A stretch of DNA of 64,000 nucleotides from Chelonoidis abingdonii (taxonomy: Eukaryota; Chordata; Testudines; Testudinidae): the NCBI RefSeq assembly GCF_003597395.2, contig NC_133770.1, forward strand, positions 93,588,550-93,652,549, in the 5' to 3' direction. This document shows positions 11,155-23,349 of this stretch, in pieces. Made by a program: the position numbers and the translations under genes. The notes under the pieces are model-generated. The model had not been told where the DNA came from, searched no databases, and saw nothing but the letters and a program-made list of their open reading frames with translations. Numbering within the stretch: the stretch's first letter is position 1; the number at the start of each line of letters is the position of its first letter.

Positions 11155-14100
11155 CACAGTTAAGTTTGAGCACAGTTATAAAGTGTCTGGTAAGAGAAGT
11201 ATAAGGCCTTCTTTTGAGATAGTCTTGGCCTTTTCAGACCTGCCAGAGGAGGAACTTCGATATTAAGAGTGTTGAAAATATCTAGTAAACCAGAAGCCAA
11301 TGCTAATAAACAGTCTTGGATGTGCTAGGAATGGTTTAAGCCATGGCTGGATTATTGTTGTTGCTGCACTAAATCATAGCACTCAAAATGCCAAGCATTG
11401 CTTTGAATGATTAAGTGAAGTGGAAATCAATGAAAAAACTCCAAACTCCGTGGCAGACACATACACACAGGTGCGGTTGTAGTAAGCTCTCTCAAACATT
11501 TCTTTGGATGCTGTTACAGATACAGAACAGGGTGTTATGATATTTTCAGAATCTGGCAGATTTTAGTTTGACTTGGATATTTATTATGTATTTTGGCAGA
11601 CACACATACCCCCTCGTCCATAGAACAATCTGTATTAATGGCTGAAGTAACACCTCCTGGTGAGGCAGAGTCAATCAGCTACAGGCTGCTGTTGACTCAT
11701 GACATCATTTGACTCATATCCCACTGAGCTTTGTGGTCCACCCTGGAGCCAATGCCAGTTTGTGTCATGATTTGAAAAGTCACTGACTAACATAAATTAT
11801 CCTAGCTAACAGTATGGAAAACTTGTTTTGTGGCTGAAGTGTGGACAGATGAGAACCTGTCCTCACTTCAGGGTGGATAAGATAAAGCCTTTTATTATTT
11901 TAAATGAATTAAATCATTTTCAATTATAAAAGCATCTATCCAGGACTCTAGATACTGTATCCTCATTTAAAACTTAATAGGTCAAAATAGCATAATAAAA
12001 ACGTGCCAAAAACAAGTTCTTTCTTCCTCTCTCCTTCCCTTTCCCCTTCTGGAAAAGCCTGGCTTATTACTTTAATTTATTGCATCTTGCTGAATTCTGT
12101 GCTGTGGCACAAATGAAAGGCCAAAAGGTAAAAAAATAAAATAATAATAATAAATGAAATAAAAAATCAAAGTCAAATTAAGAATAAAAATTATTAATTT
12201 GTCCAGAAATAAACTTGGTGAGTATAAGTCTCTATTCAGCACCTGTTGACGTTAGTGGAAAAAATCCTTTTGATTCCAATGGGTATTGGATCATGACCCA
12301 AGTAAACAAAATGGAAGCACTCCAACAACCATACAAGCATCACAAAAGACAGAACTTTTGAGGGAAACCACAGCAACACAGATACTCCCTTAATTGGTCT
12401 CCTGTTCTGCTGCTGCTTGGTGCATCTATCATTGACCCACACTCATGGGCAAGTTTATAAAGTTTAACTGTTGATGGCAGAGAGGAAGGTTAAGACTCAA
12501 GGGCATGGAATCAAGTCTACTGTGTTTTCTTGTGTGTCTTGAGGCCACCTTTAAAGTATTTATTTCATTGCCATGAGATATGTATTTTTGAAGTAGAACT
12601 TTGCAGTATCTATGATATTAATATTAAATAACTAATAATAGCAATCAATTAACTACCATGAATCAAGCAAAACCTACTTGATAAAGCACATAAGATTATT
12701 GCTATAACTTTTGTCCTCTTATACAGGTATCTGTCATCATTTCTCTTATATTTAAGTTTAAACTATTGTGGTATGGGATATGAAGAAATGCTCAGTGCAC
12801 TAAGGGTATGTCTACATTTCAACTGGGAGTGAGTGTCAAGCCTGGGTAGACAGACTCACAATAGAAGGGGTTGAGCTGGCAGGCTAACAATGGCTGTGTA
12901 GACATACCCTATAATTACAAAATCTCACACAGTGTGTCCTGTCCCATGACAAGGGCTCTTGGAGACTCCTCTAATAAATGCTTTGTAAATTGTTAATACT
13001 TTATAAATAACATGGGCCAAATCTTCTCCTGCACCAGAGTTCTGCTCCTGAGTCAAGTGGGGACAAAGTCAGTTTTGCATTCTGCTGATACCTGGGACTG
13101 TTTGGGGTCAGTTTATCCTCCAGCATAATTTAGAACCTAATTGCTTCCTCTTGTCATGCCTCCTATATCAAGAGGGTTCTGAGGGAGTTACGCAGAGCTG
13201 GCTATGTTGGCTAGCAGGAGATTCCCCCATGCTGGGGGGAATCCTCAACTCACCTGCCTTTTAGGGCAATGCTTTGGCCTGTTAGTGCCACACTGAGCAG
13301 GTGCCAGTCTCTGGACCTATTTCAAATGGACCTCAATATTTTTGCCTCTCTTCTCGGGGGTTGGGTGGGGGAATCCATCCCTGAGACATTGGGAGGAAAT
13401 TTTGCTGGCTCTCGCTGCCTGTTAATGCCCTTAGTTCTCGTGGGTGTTGGAGTCTTTGATTGATCCTTGTTCCCTGGCAACAGGAGGACATNGGGGGGGA
13501 AGGGAAGATACGAAATAAAATAAGAATTTGAATAGGTAAATACAATTTTTGCTTCATGTTACTGCTTAATTGTGACTCCTTTGCACATTACTTCTATGTT
13601 TTATGCTTATTGTGTGTCATTTGTATGTATATAATATCACAAAAAATGTGATTTATTTGCTTCTCTTCACACTCCATCTTCACAGGTCGTTAGAATAACA
13701 ATTCAATCTCAGGATTAAAAAGACTAAAATACTGACTCTCACAACTTTGCTTTATAATATTTAACATATGTATACCTTTCCTCCGATAGGAACATAAAAT
13801 ACTGTATTTTACAGCAACACCAACTGCTTCTGGGAAAGAGAGGGTGGCATCTAGCACATTACAAAACAGTGATGGGGGATTTTGTGGCTAAATACATTGG
13901 GGCTGCCACCAGCTAGATTTTGATAAATCTTTATCTACACTATTTGTATTTCATTTTTGCTGTGGTGTCTTCTGTCTCAATAGAGCTCTAGTTACATTTT
14001 TTTCTTAAACTGTCACTCTGAGAAACTCCAGTGGAGCCTTTAGAATTCTGTGTGAATTTTGATGTAAAAATCTCCTACAGTGAGACTTGAAATACCACAT

Positions 14101-14580
14101 GTAAAACCCAAGATTCCTTTGAGACCAGTTTAGAGAAATAAAAACCTTCGTTCCCACAGAACGCAAGTTTTAAACAAAATTATATTGTGTTCAACTTAAT
14201 ATATGTGGTGGGTATTTCTTAAAGGGACGCCATGAAGTTTTTTAAAGTTTTAAAAAAAGAAAAGAAACCAGAACATATCCTTATGTGCATTATTAATAAA
14301 TTGCTTTGTGCTGTAAAATTTAAGGAATATTAAAAAAGATAATTTGCCTTTCATAGCTGTCTGTGCATGGTTTGCAGTTTGCATTTTATTCTGCTTGGAT
14401 AATAAATCTAGACTGGTTAGTTTGCATTTGTTCCTAGTCTCTGTTACATTTTGTGGTTCTTGTGCCAAACTCAAAGTTAGTGTTCTAGTTTTGGGTTTTT
14501 CTTATTTGTCATCATTGAAATTGGGGTGGGGGGTAGCAATGAAAATATTACCAGTTGTAAAGATTTTCTAAAAATCTTTG
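11155..14580. other. Intergenic DNA with small repeats
   Basis: Apart from the miniature element at 12804-12909, no gene is seen. 13010-13320 looks like an old repeat with a GATTCCCCCATGC / GGGGGGAATCC inverted pair. An ambiguous base (N) stands at 13492 in a G-rich run. Confidence 0.5.
12804..12909. mobile_element. Miniature inverted-repeat element (GGGTATGTCTACA ends)
   Basis: 106 bp with near-perfect ends GGGTATGTCTACA and TGTAGACATACCC, flanked by TAA on the left and TAT on the right. This suggests the Harbinger-type 3-bp TWA duplication. It shares its TCTACA end with the other Harbinger-like elements of the window. Confidence 0.7.
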
Positions 14581-14587
14581 TTGTACC

Positions 14588-15465
14588 TGTCATAAGGTAT
14601 AATTCCCAGATCTGAACCTTAGCGTCCAAAATTTGGGTACCTGCATGAATTCCTTTAAGCTTAATTACCAGTTAATCTGATGCACTGCCACACCAAAATA
14701 TAGTGTTTTGGGCGACTCTGATCTCCCCAATCTTCCCTGGGATCCCAAGAACCCAAATCCCTTGGGTTCTTAAACAGAGGAATAAAAATTCCCCTTTCTT
14801 TCCCTCCCAGACTTTCCTCCCTGGACTATCTGAGAGATACTGATCCAACTTATTTAAATCACAATACAGAGCATGTCCCTTCCCTTCACAAAGAGGCAAA
14901 AGAATTCAAGGAAAACAGAGAGAGATTTCTACCTCTCCCCCCTCCCGCTCCCCCACCAGTTCCTGGTGAGTTATCCAATCCCTGGGATAAACAAGGGAAA
15001 CAAGAAAAAAATCAATCAGTTCTCTAAAAAGAAATTTAATAAAGAAGGAAAAATAAAGAATTATCTCTGTAACTTCAGATGTAAATATACAGAGTCCTTA
15101 TAGCTTACAGACACCAGAAGAAAATTTTCCCCAGTACCAATACAAATCAAAATATCCAGATACAACATATAAAGTTAACCAGCGATCCACAATTGCAAAT
15201 GAATAAAACAATTAAAAAAAGCCTAAACCTGCTTCTTACTTTATATTTGAACAGAAACGTAAGAGAGCCTGTATAATGTCTGGTCTCTCTCAGACCCCCG
15301 AAGAAGAGAACAATGACAAAAGAACACATACAAAAACTTCCCTCCACCCAAATTTAAAAAGTATCTTTGTCTTCCAATTGCTCCTTTGGTCAGGTGTTTG
15401 GTTCCCTGTTTGTTAACCCTTTACAGGTAAAAGAGACATTAACCCTTAACAATCTGTTTATGACA
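14588..15465 (-). mobile_element. Solo LTR of an endogenous retrovirus-like element
   Basis: An 878-bp block bounded by TGTCATAAGG on the left and TTTATGACA on the right (TG...CA ends), flanked by identical 5-mers GTACC (14583-14587 and 15466-15470). The - strand start, TGTCATAAACAG, and the GTTAAGGGTTAATGTCTC that follows are recognisable from a turtle LTR family. There is no internal gag, pol or env sequence, so it is what remains after recombination between two LTRs. The 5-bp duplication fits ERV-L/class III or Gypsy-type integrases better than class I (4 bp). Short open frames inside are incidental. Confidence 0.88.
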
Positions 15466-15517
15466 GTACCAAATCTAAATTTGGGCCTGAACAATGTCTC
15501 TAAAGTTAGAAACTCAT

Positions 15518-15660
15518 AGGCCCTGATACAGAACAGCAGTTAAGCAGACACATGTTTAAATCCATCCTTCCTCTGGATGGCACTTTAATGTGCTTATGTC
15601 CCACTCACTTCAGTTGAGAACATGCTTAAGTGCTGAGGTGCTTAGGAATAATTCCCTGAA
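15518..15660. repeat. Palindromic repeat (GGCCCTGAT...AAGC family)
   Basis: GGCCCTGATACAGAACAGCAG on the left; TTAAGTGCTGAGGTGCTTAG towards the right, with inner halves in inverted order. Related copies are at 16005, 41440, 45248 and 52155. Confidence 0.5.
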
Positions 15661-16362
15661 ATTGGGTCATTACTTAAGAATCTCATAAGGGAATCACATT
15701 TACTCACAAGATTAAAGAGTTTGTAGAGATGAGCCCTCAGGCCCCTGTCCTGTAAGATGTTCTGTTTGGGCAGAATCCTGCACCTATGCAGAGCTTTGCT
15801 AATTTCAGCAGCGTTCTGGGTAGGCAAACTTGGACAAACTTGCAGGACTGAAGCTTTGACTTGTGACCTTTGTTCTTTCAACTTTGTCAACTTTATAAAA
15901 ACAAACAAAAATGTATTTCCTAGTGTTACGTTGATATCAGAATTATAAAAAAGAAAATTAGTTAACTGATTTTTTAAAAATACAAACACACACTCCAGTT
16001 GGACTTTTAAGTTTAACGGAACTACTCATGCATAAATTTAAGCATGCATGTAAGTGTTTGCAGTATCCAGGCCTGAATAACGAATCATATTTTTTCTCCT
16101 TCACAGTTTGTTTTGAGACAGTTTAACCACAGAGTGATTTGGCATTTTAATTAGTCTTCCTAGGCTGATGATGATTTTTCAAAAATCCACTGAAAAAATT
16201 GAAAATAAATGCAGCTTTATTCAGAAATTGAAGAACAATGGGCCCGCTTAAGCCTGAGTTTCAGTATATTTTATGGAAATTGCTTCCAAAATTATAGTTT
16301 TCTGTTGCCAGTTCGTTCCATTTTGCTGGTATTTGGTAAATAATCTGTCCCTTTGCTTTATT

Positions 16363-16465
16363 AGAAAGACAAGGTCAATGAGGTAATATCTTTTATTGGA
16401 CCAACTTCAGTAAGAGAGAGAAACTTTTGAGCTTACATAGAGCTCTTCTTCAGGTCTGGGAAATT
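16363..16465 (-). repeat. Tail of the same interspersed family
   Basis: AGACAAGGTCAATGAGGTAA ... TTTTATTGGACCAACTTC ... AGCTCTTCTTCAGGTCTGGG, in the opposite direction to the copy at 16998; the two face each other across about 530 bp. Confidence 0.7.
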
Positions 16466-16482
16466 TACTCAAAGTAATAATA

Positions 16483-16556
16483 ATACTTAGTCCTGCCAGG
16501 AGTGCAGGGGACTGGACTAGATGACTTCTCAAGGTCTCTTCCAGTCCTATGATTCT
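16483..16556 (+). mobile_element. CR1 LINE 3' tail
   Basis: GGACTGGACTAGATGACTTC ... TTCCAGTCCTATGATTCTAT is the conserved CR1 3' end. Confidence 0.8.
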
Positions 16557-16811
16557 ATGTCTACACTGTAGTTAGGTACCTGTGGCTGGCCCGTGCCAGC
16601 TGACTCAGGCTTCTGGGGCTCAGGCTCAGGCAGTGTTTACTTGCAGTGGAGCCCAGACTTTAGGACCCTGCAAGATGGTAAGGTCCCAGAGGTCATGCTA
16701 CAGCCTGAAGCTCAACATCTACACCCACAATTAAACATCCCCTTAGCCTGAATCTGAGTCAACTGGCAGGGCCAACCGCAGGAGTCTAATTGCAGTGTAG
16801 ACGTAGCCTCG
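16557..16811. mobile_element. Miniature inverted-repeat element (TCTACACTG ends)
   Basis: Ends TATGTCTACACTGTAGTTAG and, reversed, TACGTCTACACTGCAATTAG match over the arms. The interior words GGCTGGCCCGTGCCAG and CTGGCAGGGCCAACCG extend the inverted similarity. It abuts the CR1 3' tail at 16483-16556. Confidence 0.7.
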
Positions 16812-16997
16812 GAGTGTCACAGCTAAATACAAGATGGAACAGATTGTTTAGCATCAGTAGTTAACACATATTTCCAGGGACCATACAAGATGAAATGGCC
16901 TGTTAACACCCCTCCAGTCACAAGGAGGAAGGGAAGGGAGCAGGAGAAGGGGGGAAGCAGCTGTGGTGGCGGGGTTGTTAGTGGGTTATAGGTTCTT

Positions 16998-17150
16998 GTA
17001 ATATGTATTAAGTTTCCCAGACTAGACGAAGAGTTCTGTGTAAGCTTGAAAGCTTGTCTCTCTCATCAACAGAAGATGGTCCAATAAAAGTCATTACCTC
17101 ACCCACCTTGTCTCTCTAATATCCTGGAACTGACATAGCTACATCCTTAA
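16998..17150 (+). repeat. Tail of the same interspersed family
   Basis: GAAAGCTTGTCTCTCTCATC ... CATTACCTCACCCACCTTGT ... TCTCTAATATCCTGGAACTG. Confidence 0.7.
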
Positions 17151-18684
17151 TTCACATTACTGCTTACTAAGGAAATAATCCTGTATAGTTCATAATCAGC
17201 AAAAAGCAATTCTTTACTCTTGTTCTTGGTTTATTTACTGGTCAGTAAAAAGTCAGTGATACAAGGCAATTGGCAGTATTGTAACTTAGCCAAATGGCTT
17301 CTTTTTCATGGCAGAAAATGCATTAATAATTCTGATCAGTGCTGTTAGTGGAAAACATATATTTGAATTCAAACTGCATTTGTTACTGAAGTCCCACAGC
17401 AACTGTGAATGTATAATTATTGAAATTTTGCAAGCCTTGAATTTATTAGCTCAATAGGGCAATAGCCCTTCTATAATAGTTGGACTTATTTCTCACAAAA
17501 GTCCACAAAACGATAAAAGTTATATTACTCCCCCTGCATGCTAAGTCTGCTAAGCTTTTATTGTTTCCTGTGCCTCTGAGAAAAACCATGCTGCATTTAA
17601 AAATGCTTCTTTCATCATTCCGAGACTTATGTGCAGGCCCATTGGCTTCTGCTAATTGTTGTTTTTGTCTCAGCCAATCTTATGCAAGTGCTAATGAGCC
17701 TGATCTTGCAAAGTTCTGTGCTCCCTCAGCTCCTGGTTAGCTTTGATGGGAGCTGAAGGTGCTTAGAACCTTGCAGGAGGAACCCAGGATCTCTCAGATT
17801 TGGGAACTTCTTAATTGGATCATCATATTTAAGTAATCTACTGCTGTTGTACTGTGAATATTGAAATTGGCAGCATGGACACTGCCACCAAGACTTAGCT
17901 AGAAATAAGGAATCTGATTCTCCTCTCACTTACATCAGTGATTCAGTGCTGTAAGTGAAAGGAGAATTAGGCTCTAGGTCTTTCAGTAGACTGATTTTTA
18001 TGATACCGTTAATAGGGGATATAATATGATAGCAAAAATATAAAATGTGTTGTCATTGGTTTTGTTCTTCAAAGCATAATTCTATCACCCTTCATATTTG
18101 CAAAAATAGGATTTTAGCCGAAAATCATGATATAAAAAAAGCAAGCAAGCAAACAAACAAAAAAACCCACCGGGCATAGTATTTGGAAAACAATAGAAAG
18201 AGGCTTTTTTAAAAGTCTCTGTAGAAGAATTCTTAGCTATTACTTTAATATGTGCCTTTTTTTTTCTTTTGTTTTTAAGCCAACATTGGAACTTATCAAA
18301 AGATTGCATTTGGAAAAAGGTCTCGGAGCATTTTTCTCATTCCTTTTAAGCTACGGTATATGTGTGAAATTCAGGATGGGAAAATATTACACAAGTATTA
18401 GTTTGCTTTTGTTATTTTTTTAGACATATTTTCCCCAAATCAGCCTCCCTTCCCTCAACCTTCCTACCCTCCCCAAGATTCCAAAGGAAAAATGACATCA
18501 AATGGTAAAGCCCTGTTGAATGTTATTTCCAGAAGAATCCATGGAAATTTTGAATATGATTTTAGCATTTGCACTATAACTATATATAGAGTATTCAGTC
18601 CCTGAAAACTTGCTGGTAAGCAAAAGCTGATGTTTCTGTACATATTACAGAACACTTAGGAATTTGTAACACCTCAGGTCTGTT

Positions 18685-19200
18685 AAATGATATGTACAGA
18701 AGTAAGAGCTGGAAATCTCCTGTTAGATCATCTTGACCACCTCCCTGACACTGCAGGATTGTTCTCTCCATTATGGCACTTTGTCTGTCTAACTTTTAAA
18801 TGTGCCAAACTGTGTGGCTTCCATCACCACCTCCTGTTGGAGACTGTACTTGTACATTAGGCAACTTAAATATGCCTTTTCTTGTGTTAATTTCATTGCT
18901 TCTAGTCTTACTCCTTTGCATAATACCAAATTCGTAGATCTTCCTTTGCTATTCGATTACTTGATTTCTCCCCCTCACACATTTTAGTGTTTCCTAATAA
19001 ATCGGCCGCTCAATCATTTATGTTGCTTGTTTCTGAATTTCTTCTGATTTGTCTACGTCCTCTGGTACTGAAGAGTGGTGCCATTTCACCAGGACTGTAT
19101 AGAGCGAGTGTGCCAAGTCTTTGTTGAAGGAAATAATGCCTCTATGCAAGGAGCCAAACATGCATTAGTTTGTTTTGTGGCCATGGAAATGTCAGGTTCA
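18685..19200 (-). mobile_element. CR1 LINE fragment
   Basis: Reverse-oriented CR1 3' region: an AGATCATCTTGACCACCTCC-type segment followed by words such as TGGCTTCCATCACCACCTCC. Diverged; no open frame remains. Confidence 0.6.
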
Positions 19201-19485
19201 CAAGGAATGCAGGACTGCACTGTAAGTATGTGTTTTTAATGGGTTCACTATTCATCAAAATTTCATTAGTTCGGTTTTTACTCAAACCCCAAGATCCCTG
19301 TTATTCCACATGTTGCCATGTTGATGGTACATAAAGCCTCATCTAGTTTACAGCTTGCATGTTAAGAATTGTACTTAGCCCTATTCAGAACTTTTCCTGA
19401 CATTTATATCATCCATATAAAGAGGATAGCTTCATTATTATGACTTAAATTAGGATCCTAGTCCACTTGCCAAGAGTTCTTTAGG

Positions 19486-19935
19486 TAGGGTTACCATATT
19501 TTAGGTTCCCAAAAAGAGGACACTGCTGGAGGGGGACAGAACAGAGCGGGGGGGGGGGGGAGAAGAACAGGAGGATCTGCAAGGGGTACAGGTGGGGGTG
19601 CTGGAGGGTACCTGTGGTGGGGGTACTCACTGGACGTTGGGGGCAGTGACGCTCCCTGTCATGGTGGCAGGACAGCTGGCGCAAGCCCAGGATGCAGCAA
19701 CGGCTGTCAGTCAGCACCTCCCTGCAGGAACACCTCCCCAGGGCTGGGACAACTCAGCTGTGGATGCAGGGGAGGGACCAATCAGGAAGTAGACAACTGG
19801 GGCTCTTTCTGAGCTGCAGCTTGCCTGCTCTGCAAAAGCCCCAAACATTTCCTGTTTGAAAAATCCACCCAGACAGAGAAGGGAAACTCAAAAAAGAGGC
19901 TCTGTCCTGGAAAACCTGGACATATCGTAACCCTA
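19486..19935. mobile_element. TA-flanked inverted-repeat element (GGGTTACCATA ends)
   Basis: Ends TAGGGTTACCATAT and, reversed, TAGGGTTACGATAT. The second arm words AAAAAGAGGACAC and AAAAAGAGGCTCTGTCC are in subterminal positions. Both outer borders are TA. A 13-G run near 19548 and GC-rich interior give open frames without similarity. Confidence 0.65.
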
Positions 19936-19941
19936 TACTTA

Positions 19942-20238
19942 GGGCATGTCTACACTATGGGCACTACAGTGGCCACAGCAATGGTGCTGCAATTATAATA
20001 GTGTAGTACCATAGTGTATATACTTCTTATGTTGACAGAAGGTATTTTTCCATCAATGTAGGTAATCTCCCTCCTCAAGCAGTGATAGTTAGGTCAACGG
20101 AAGATTTCTTCCATCAATCTAGCTGTGTCTACACCAGGGGCTAGGTTGGTTTAAGTATGATGCTCACACCCCTGAGTATGAAAAATTCATAACAGAGTAA
20201 TGTAGCTAGGTTGATCTAAATTTTAAGTGTAGAGCAAG
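19942..20238. mobile_element. Harbinger-like miniature element
   Basis: Begins GGGCATGTCTACACTAT after TTA. The right end, AAGTGTAGAGCAAG, is a degenerate inverted copy. An internal GTTGACAGAAGG...AGGTCAACGGAAG pairing and a second CTGTGTCTACACCAGGG boundary suggest two juxtaposed or nested copies. Confidence 0.55.
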
Positions 20239-20342
20239 ACGTAGATGGATGAAGTGGGTTGTAAGACTTTTTAACAAGGAGGCCATAAGTTTTCAAATGT
20301 CACTTTTGAAGTGCAATCAGCCTCCATGAATGGAAAATTTCT

Positions 20343-20445
20343 GTATGCAGCATTGTTGTAGCCGTGTTGGTCCCAGGATATTAGAGACATGAGGTGGGTG
20401 AGAAATATGCTTCTCTCACCAACAGAAGTTGGTCCAATAATGGAA
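20343..20445 (-). repeat. Tail of the same interspersed family
   Basis: GTTGTAGCCGTGTTGGTCCC, then AGGATATTAGAGACATGAGG and ACCAACAGAAGTTGGTCCAA. The second AGAAGTTGGTCC word appears in the opposite sense, so this copy may be rearranged. Confidence 0.6.
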
Positions 20446-21603
20446 AACTGCTGTAATTCACATATCCTTAACGGGTCTTGATTCTTCCTGCAGGCAGGCA
20501 CTGGATGGCTGCCTCTATAAGAAGCATTCATTTCACTGCCATTCATATGACAATAGTGGAAAATCTTGCCCTAAAGGTAACCAACCCCTGCAGTTTTGCC
20601 TATCTATCACAGGGCTCACTTGTCTGGGAAGACCAAGCAGTTGTTAATTGTCAGATGTCCAATCTTATACCTTTGGTGAAGACAGTAAACCATCAGAACA
20701 ATCAGTAATTGACAGAAGTCAGCTAGCTAATATAATATAACTTCTTCCAAGGAAAAGGCAAAATTACCTATGCACTACAAATGTCTTATTCTTTGTGTCT
20801 ATCTAATCGAGGCATATGTGGTCCTCCTTACTATATCTGATAACCATTTATTAATTAGACAACATTTCTTATAAGGCTTATCAGCAATTCTGAATGGTAT
20901 TGGATGTGAAATATAATGTATAATGAAGTATAATGGTAGTGTTGTTGTGGCCATATTTATATTTTTAGAATTATGTTGTGCATATTGCATAAGCCCTCTG
21001 AGTGTATTTCTAACACTTAACACAGTTAAAATCAGCATTATCTCCAGACTATCCTCACATTAAATATCAATATAAACCAGCCTCCAGAATAATATTAACA
21101 TACACAATATCAGCATGGGAAGCAAACAAAAGCCTTTTCAGTCATTCCAATGCCAACTCTTTGTATTTATTTCTGAGGGATTTGTAACTTGGAAAAAACT
21201 ATTTGTTCTAGATGAAACTGGAAATTAAATATGGGTTCCCTGTGAAATCTGTGGATTAAAACATTTTTTTTTTGTTTTGCTTGTTTTCCATCAGATTTTC
21301 TTTAAAAATGTTCAGGTTTTAATTGAAAAATCAAAACCCTGAAAACTGATTTTTGTTTGTTTTGCTGACTGAATTTTTTGATGACAGCCCAAATACCGTT
21401 GATGAAAATAGAAAATTTTCAGCCAACATTTTTGCTTATTTGAAAATCCATTTTTGTTTGAAAAACATTTAGTTGGAAAATTTTAACTCGCTTTACTTGA
21501 GGCACAAATGCAATGACCCAACTACTGCTTCCCTTAATCAACTAATTCATTCCACGGTTATCTTCACATTGTTATAAATGCACTCTAACTATGGGGCAAC
21601 ATA

Positions 21604-21905
21604 TAGGGGTTGTGTATGCTGCAGTCTGAGGTGTGATTGCAGCACATGTAGACATACCTAGACATACCTAAGCGAGGTTTAATCTAGTTAGTATGGGTAC
21701 CAATAGCAGTGAAACTATGGCAGCATGGGCTGTAAAAGGCCACCTGGGACCCTGGGTAGCTACATGGGTGGCTGGCCCATTCTAAATCCTTTGGTGTTGC
21801 AGCTTCATTGCTATTGGTACTTGCTCGTGATACCTAAATTAAAGATAGTTAAGGTATGTCTACATTTGCTGCAATCATACCTGTGATGGCAGTCTAATCA
21901 TACCA
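21604..21905. mobile_element. Compound palindromic element (TAGACATACC arms)
   Basis: Outer arms GATTGCAGCACATGTAGACAT (left) and, on the right, ATGTCTACATTTGCTGCAATC are inverted. Inside them GGTACCAATAGCAGTGAA pairs with TTCATTGCTATTGGTACT. A direct doublet TAGACATACC sits at the left inner junction. The structure suggests one miniature element bordered by end fragments of another. Confidence 0.6.
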
Positions 21906-21924
21906 ATGTGGTGACCTACTTGTT

Positions 21925-22290
21925 AAGCAGAGTATCTAGCTACAAGCGTATTCCACCAAAGCTCCGTGGTCTGCACTGCCTGCCTGTGGGCTTTTAGATG
22001 GAGTTTAAGGTGTCTTTTTTTTTCCTTACCTATAAAGCCCTACATGACTTAGAACCATCCTCCATGAAATATTGCCTCTCTCCTTCAGCTATAGTTCCAC
22101 ATTTGAGATCTGTGGAGACACTCAAGCTAGACCCATTGTCCTTGGTATAAGGGAGCTGCTGGCAGGGGGTTCTCCGTGAGAGGCTCCCTTTCTTTGGAAT
22201 CTGTTCCTTGGTACAAAAGAGCCCAGATCTGTCGACCTTTATGGCACACTGCAAGAAAGCTTCAAAAAGGTCCATGCTGCCTGAAGGAGC
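21925..22290 (+). mobile_element. LINE reverse-transcriptase C-terminal fragment (L2-like)
   Basis: The + strand translation contains LLTYKALHDLEPSS and PHLRSVETLKLD, then in shifted frames a FLWNLFLGTK-like motif and a SFKKVHAA-type ending. This matches the C-terminal signature of L2/jockey-clade polymerases. Broken by frameshifts. Confidence 0.65.
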
Positions 22291-22299
22291 TGCATAGGT

Positions 22300-23340
22300 A
22301 AAGTGAGGGATTTACTTATGTGGTTGCTGTTCAGTTTGCTTTTCAATATATTGACTGTATTTTTAACCAATTGCCTAGTGTGTTATAAGTGCCTCTTACT
22401 GTTTTTATAAAGCCAGATAGAGGAAGGCCCCAATCCTTAGTTGTGACTTTTTTATATTATAATCATAAGAAAACACAGACCACAGTAGATAATGCCATAT
22501 GGTCACGGAACACTGCATGAGGTTAAATATATCATGTATATTAGAAAAACCTGGGCACAACAAATTGATTTTTATAGACAGAATTTCAGCCTTAAATCAG
22601 AACTTAACTCCCTTTGTTTACATCAAACCCTTAACATTGCTTTAATGTAGTTTAGCATGTCAGAGCTGATTTTATTCTTATCGTTTTGTGGTACTGTATG
22701 ATAGGGATGGAGGTGCAGGAGTACTGTGCTCACTGGCAGCTCATTAGTTTGTGCCTGTTATTTTGCCTGAAATGTTACTGTGCTTCTAGTTGCTTCAAAT
22801 CAGGCTCCTAAGTTGTTGTAGATGAATATAAACAATGTGCTAGGATAGTAGGATGCTCTCCAAACAAGCTTTTAAGAAGTCTTAATATAGGCTGAAGTTC
22901 ACTGATTAAGGGATGAAACTCTATTTGTAAGGTGAGTTTCCAGTGGAACATCAGTTAGTCAGGGAGAACAGAATAAGGATATTCATGATACATTTAATTC
23001 TTCCAGTAAAGGATCTTCATTTTAAACAGAGCATCCTCTGAGTATGCTGAAAAGGATGACCAAATTTGTAAATACCTGTCATCTTTTTGGTGTTTCTTGT
23101 GTATGTACTTGGTGGGAATGTTTTTCCATTCCAAGAACATTATCGATTTTGTTATGCCACAATTCCAGAAGAAGTCACGTTTTTCCAATAATGTATAATA
23201 CAAAGTCTTACTGCTAACAAAAAAGAAATGAATTTGTCATTCTGTTTAAAATGTAGATCCTCTACTGGAGCATTAAGTAAGCAGTTCAGCAATCTCTTGG
23301 AAATTGGCATTTTGTCATAAAATTAATCTCTCTAATTTGG
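22300..23340. other. Intergenic DNA, nothing recognised
   Basis: AT-rich, only short chance open frames. Confidence 0.5.
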
Positions 23341-23349
23341 TGGTTCTGT

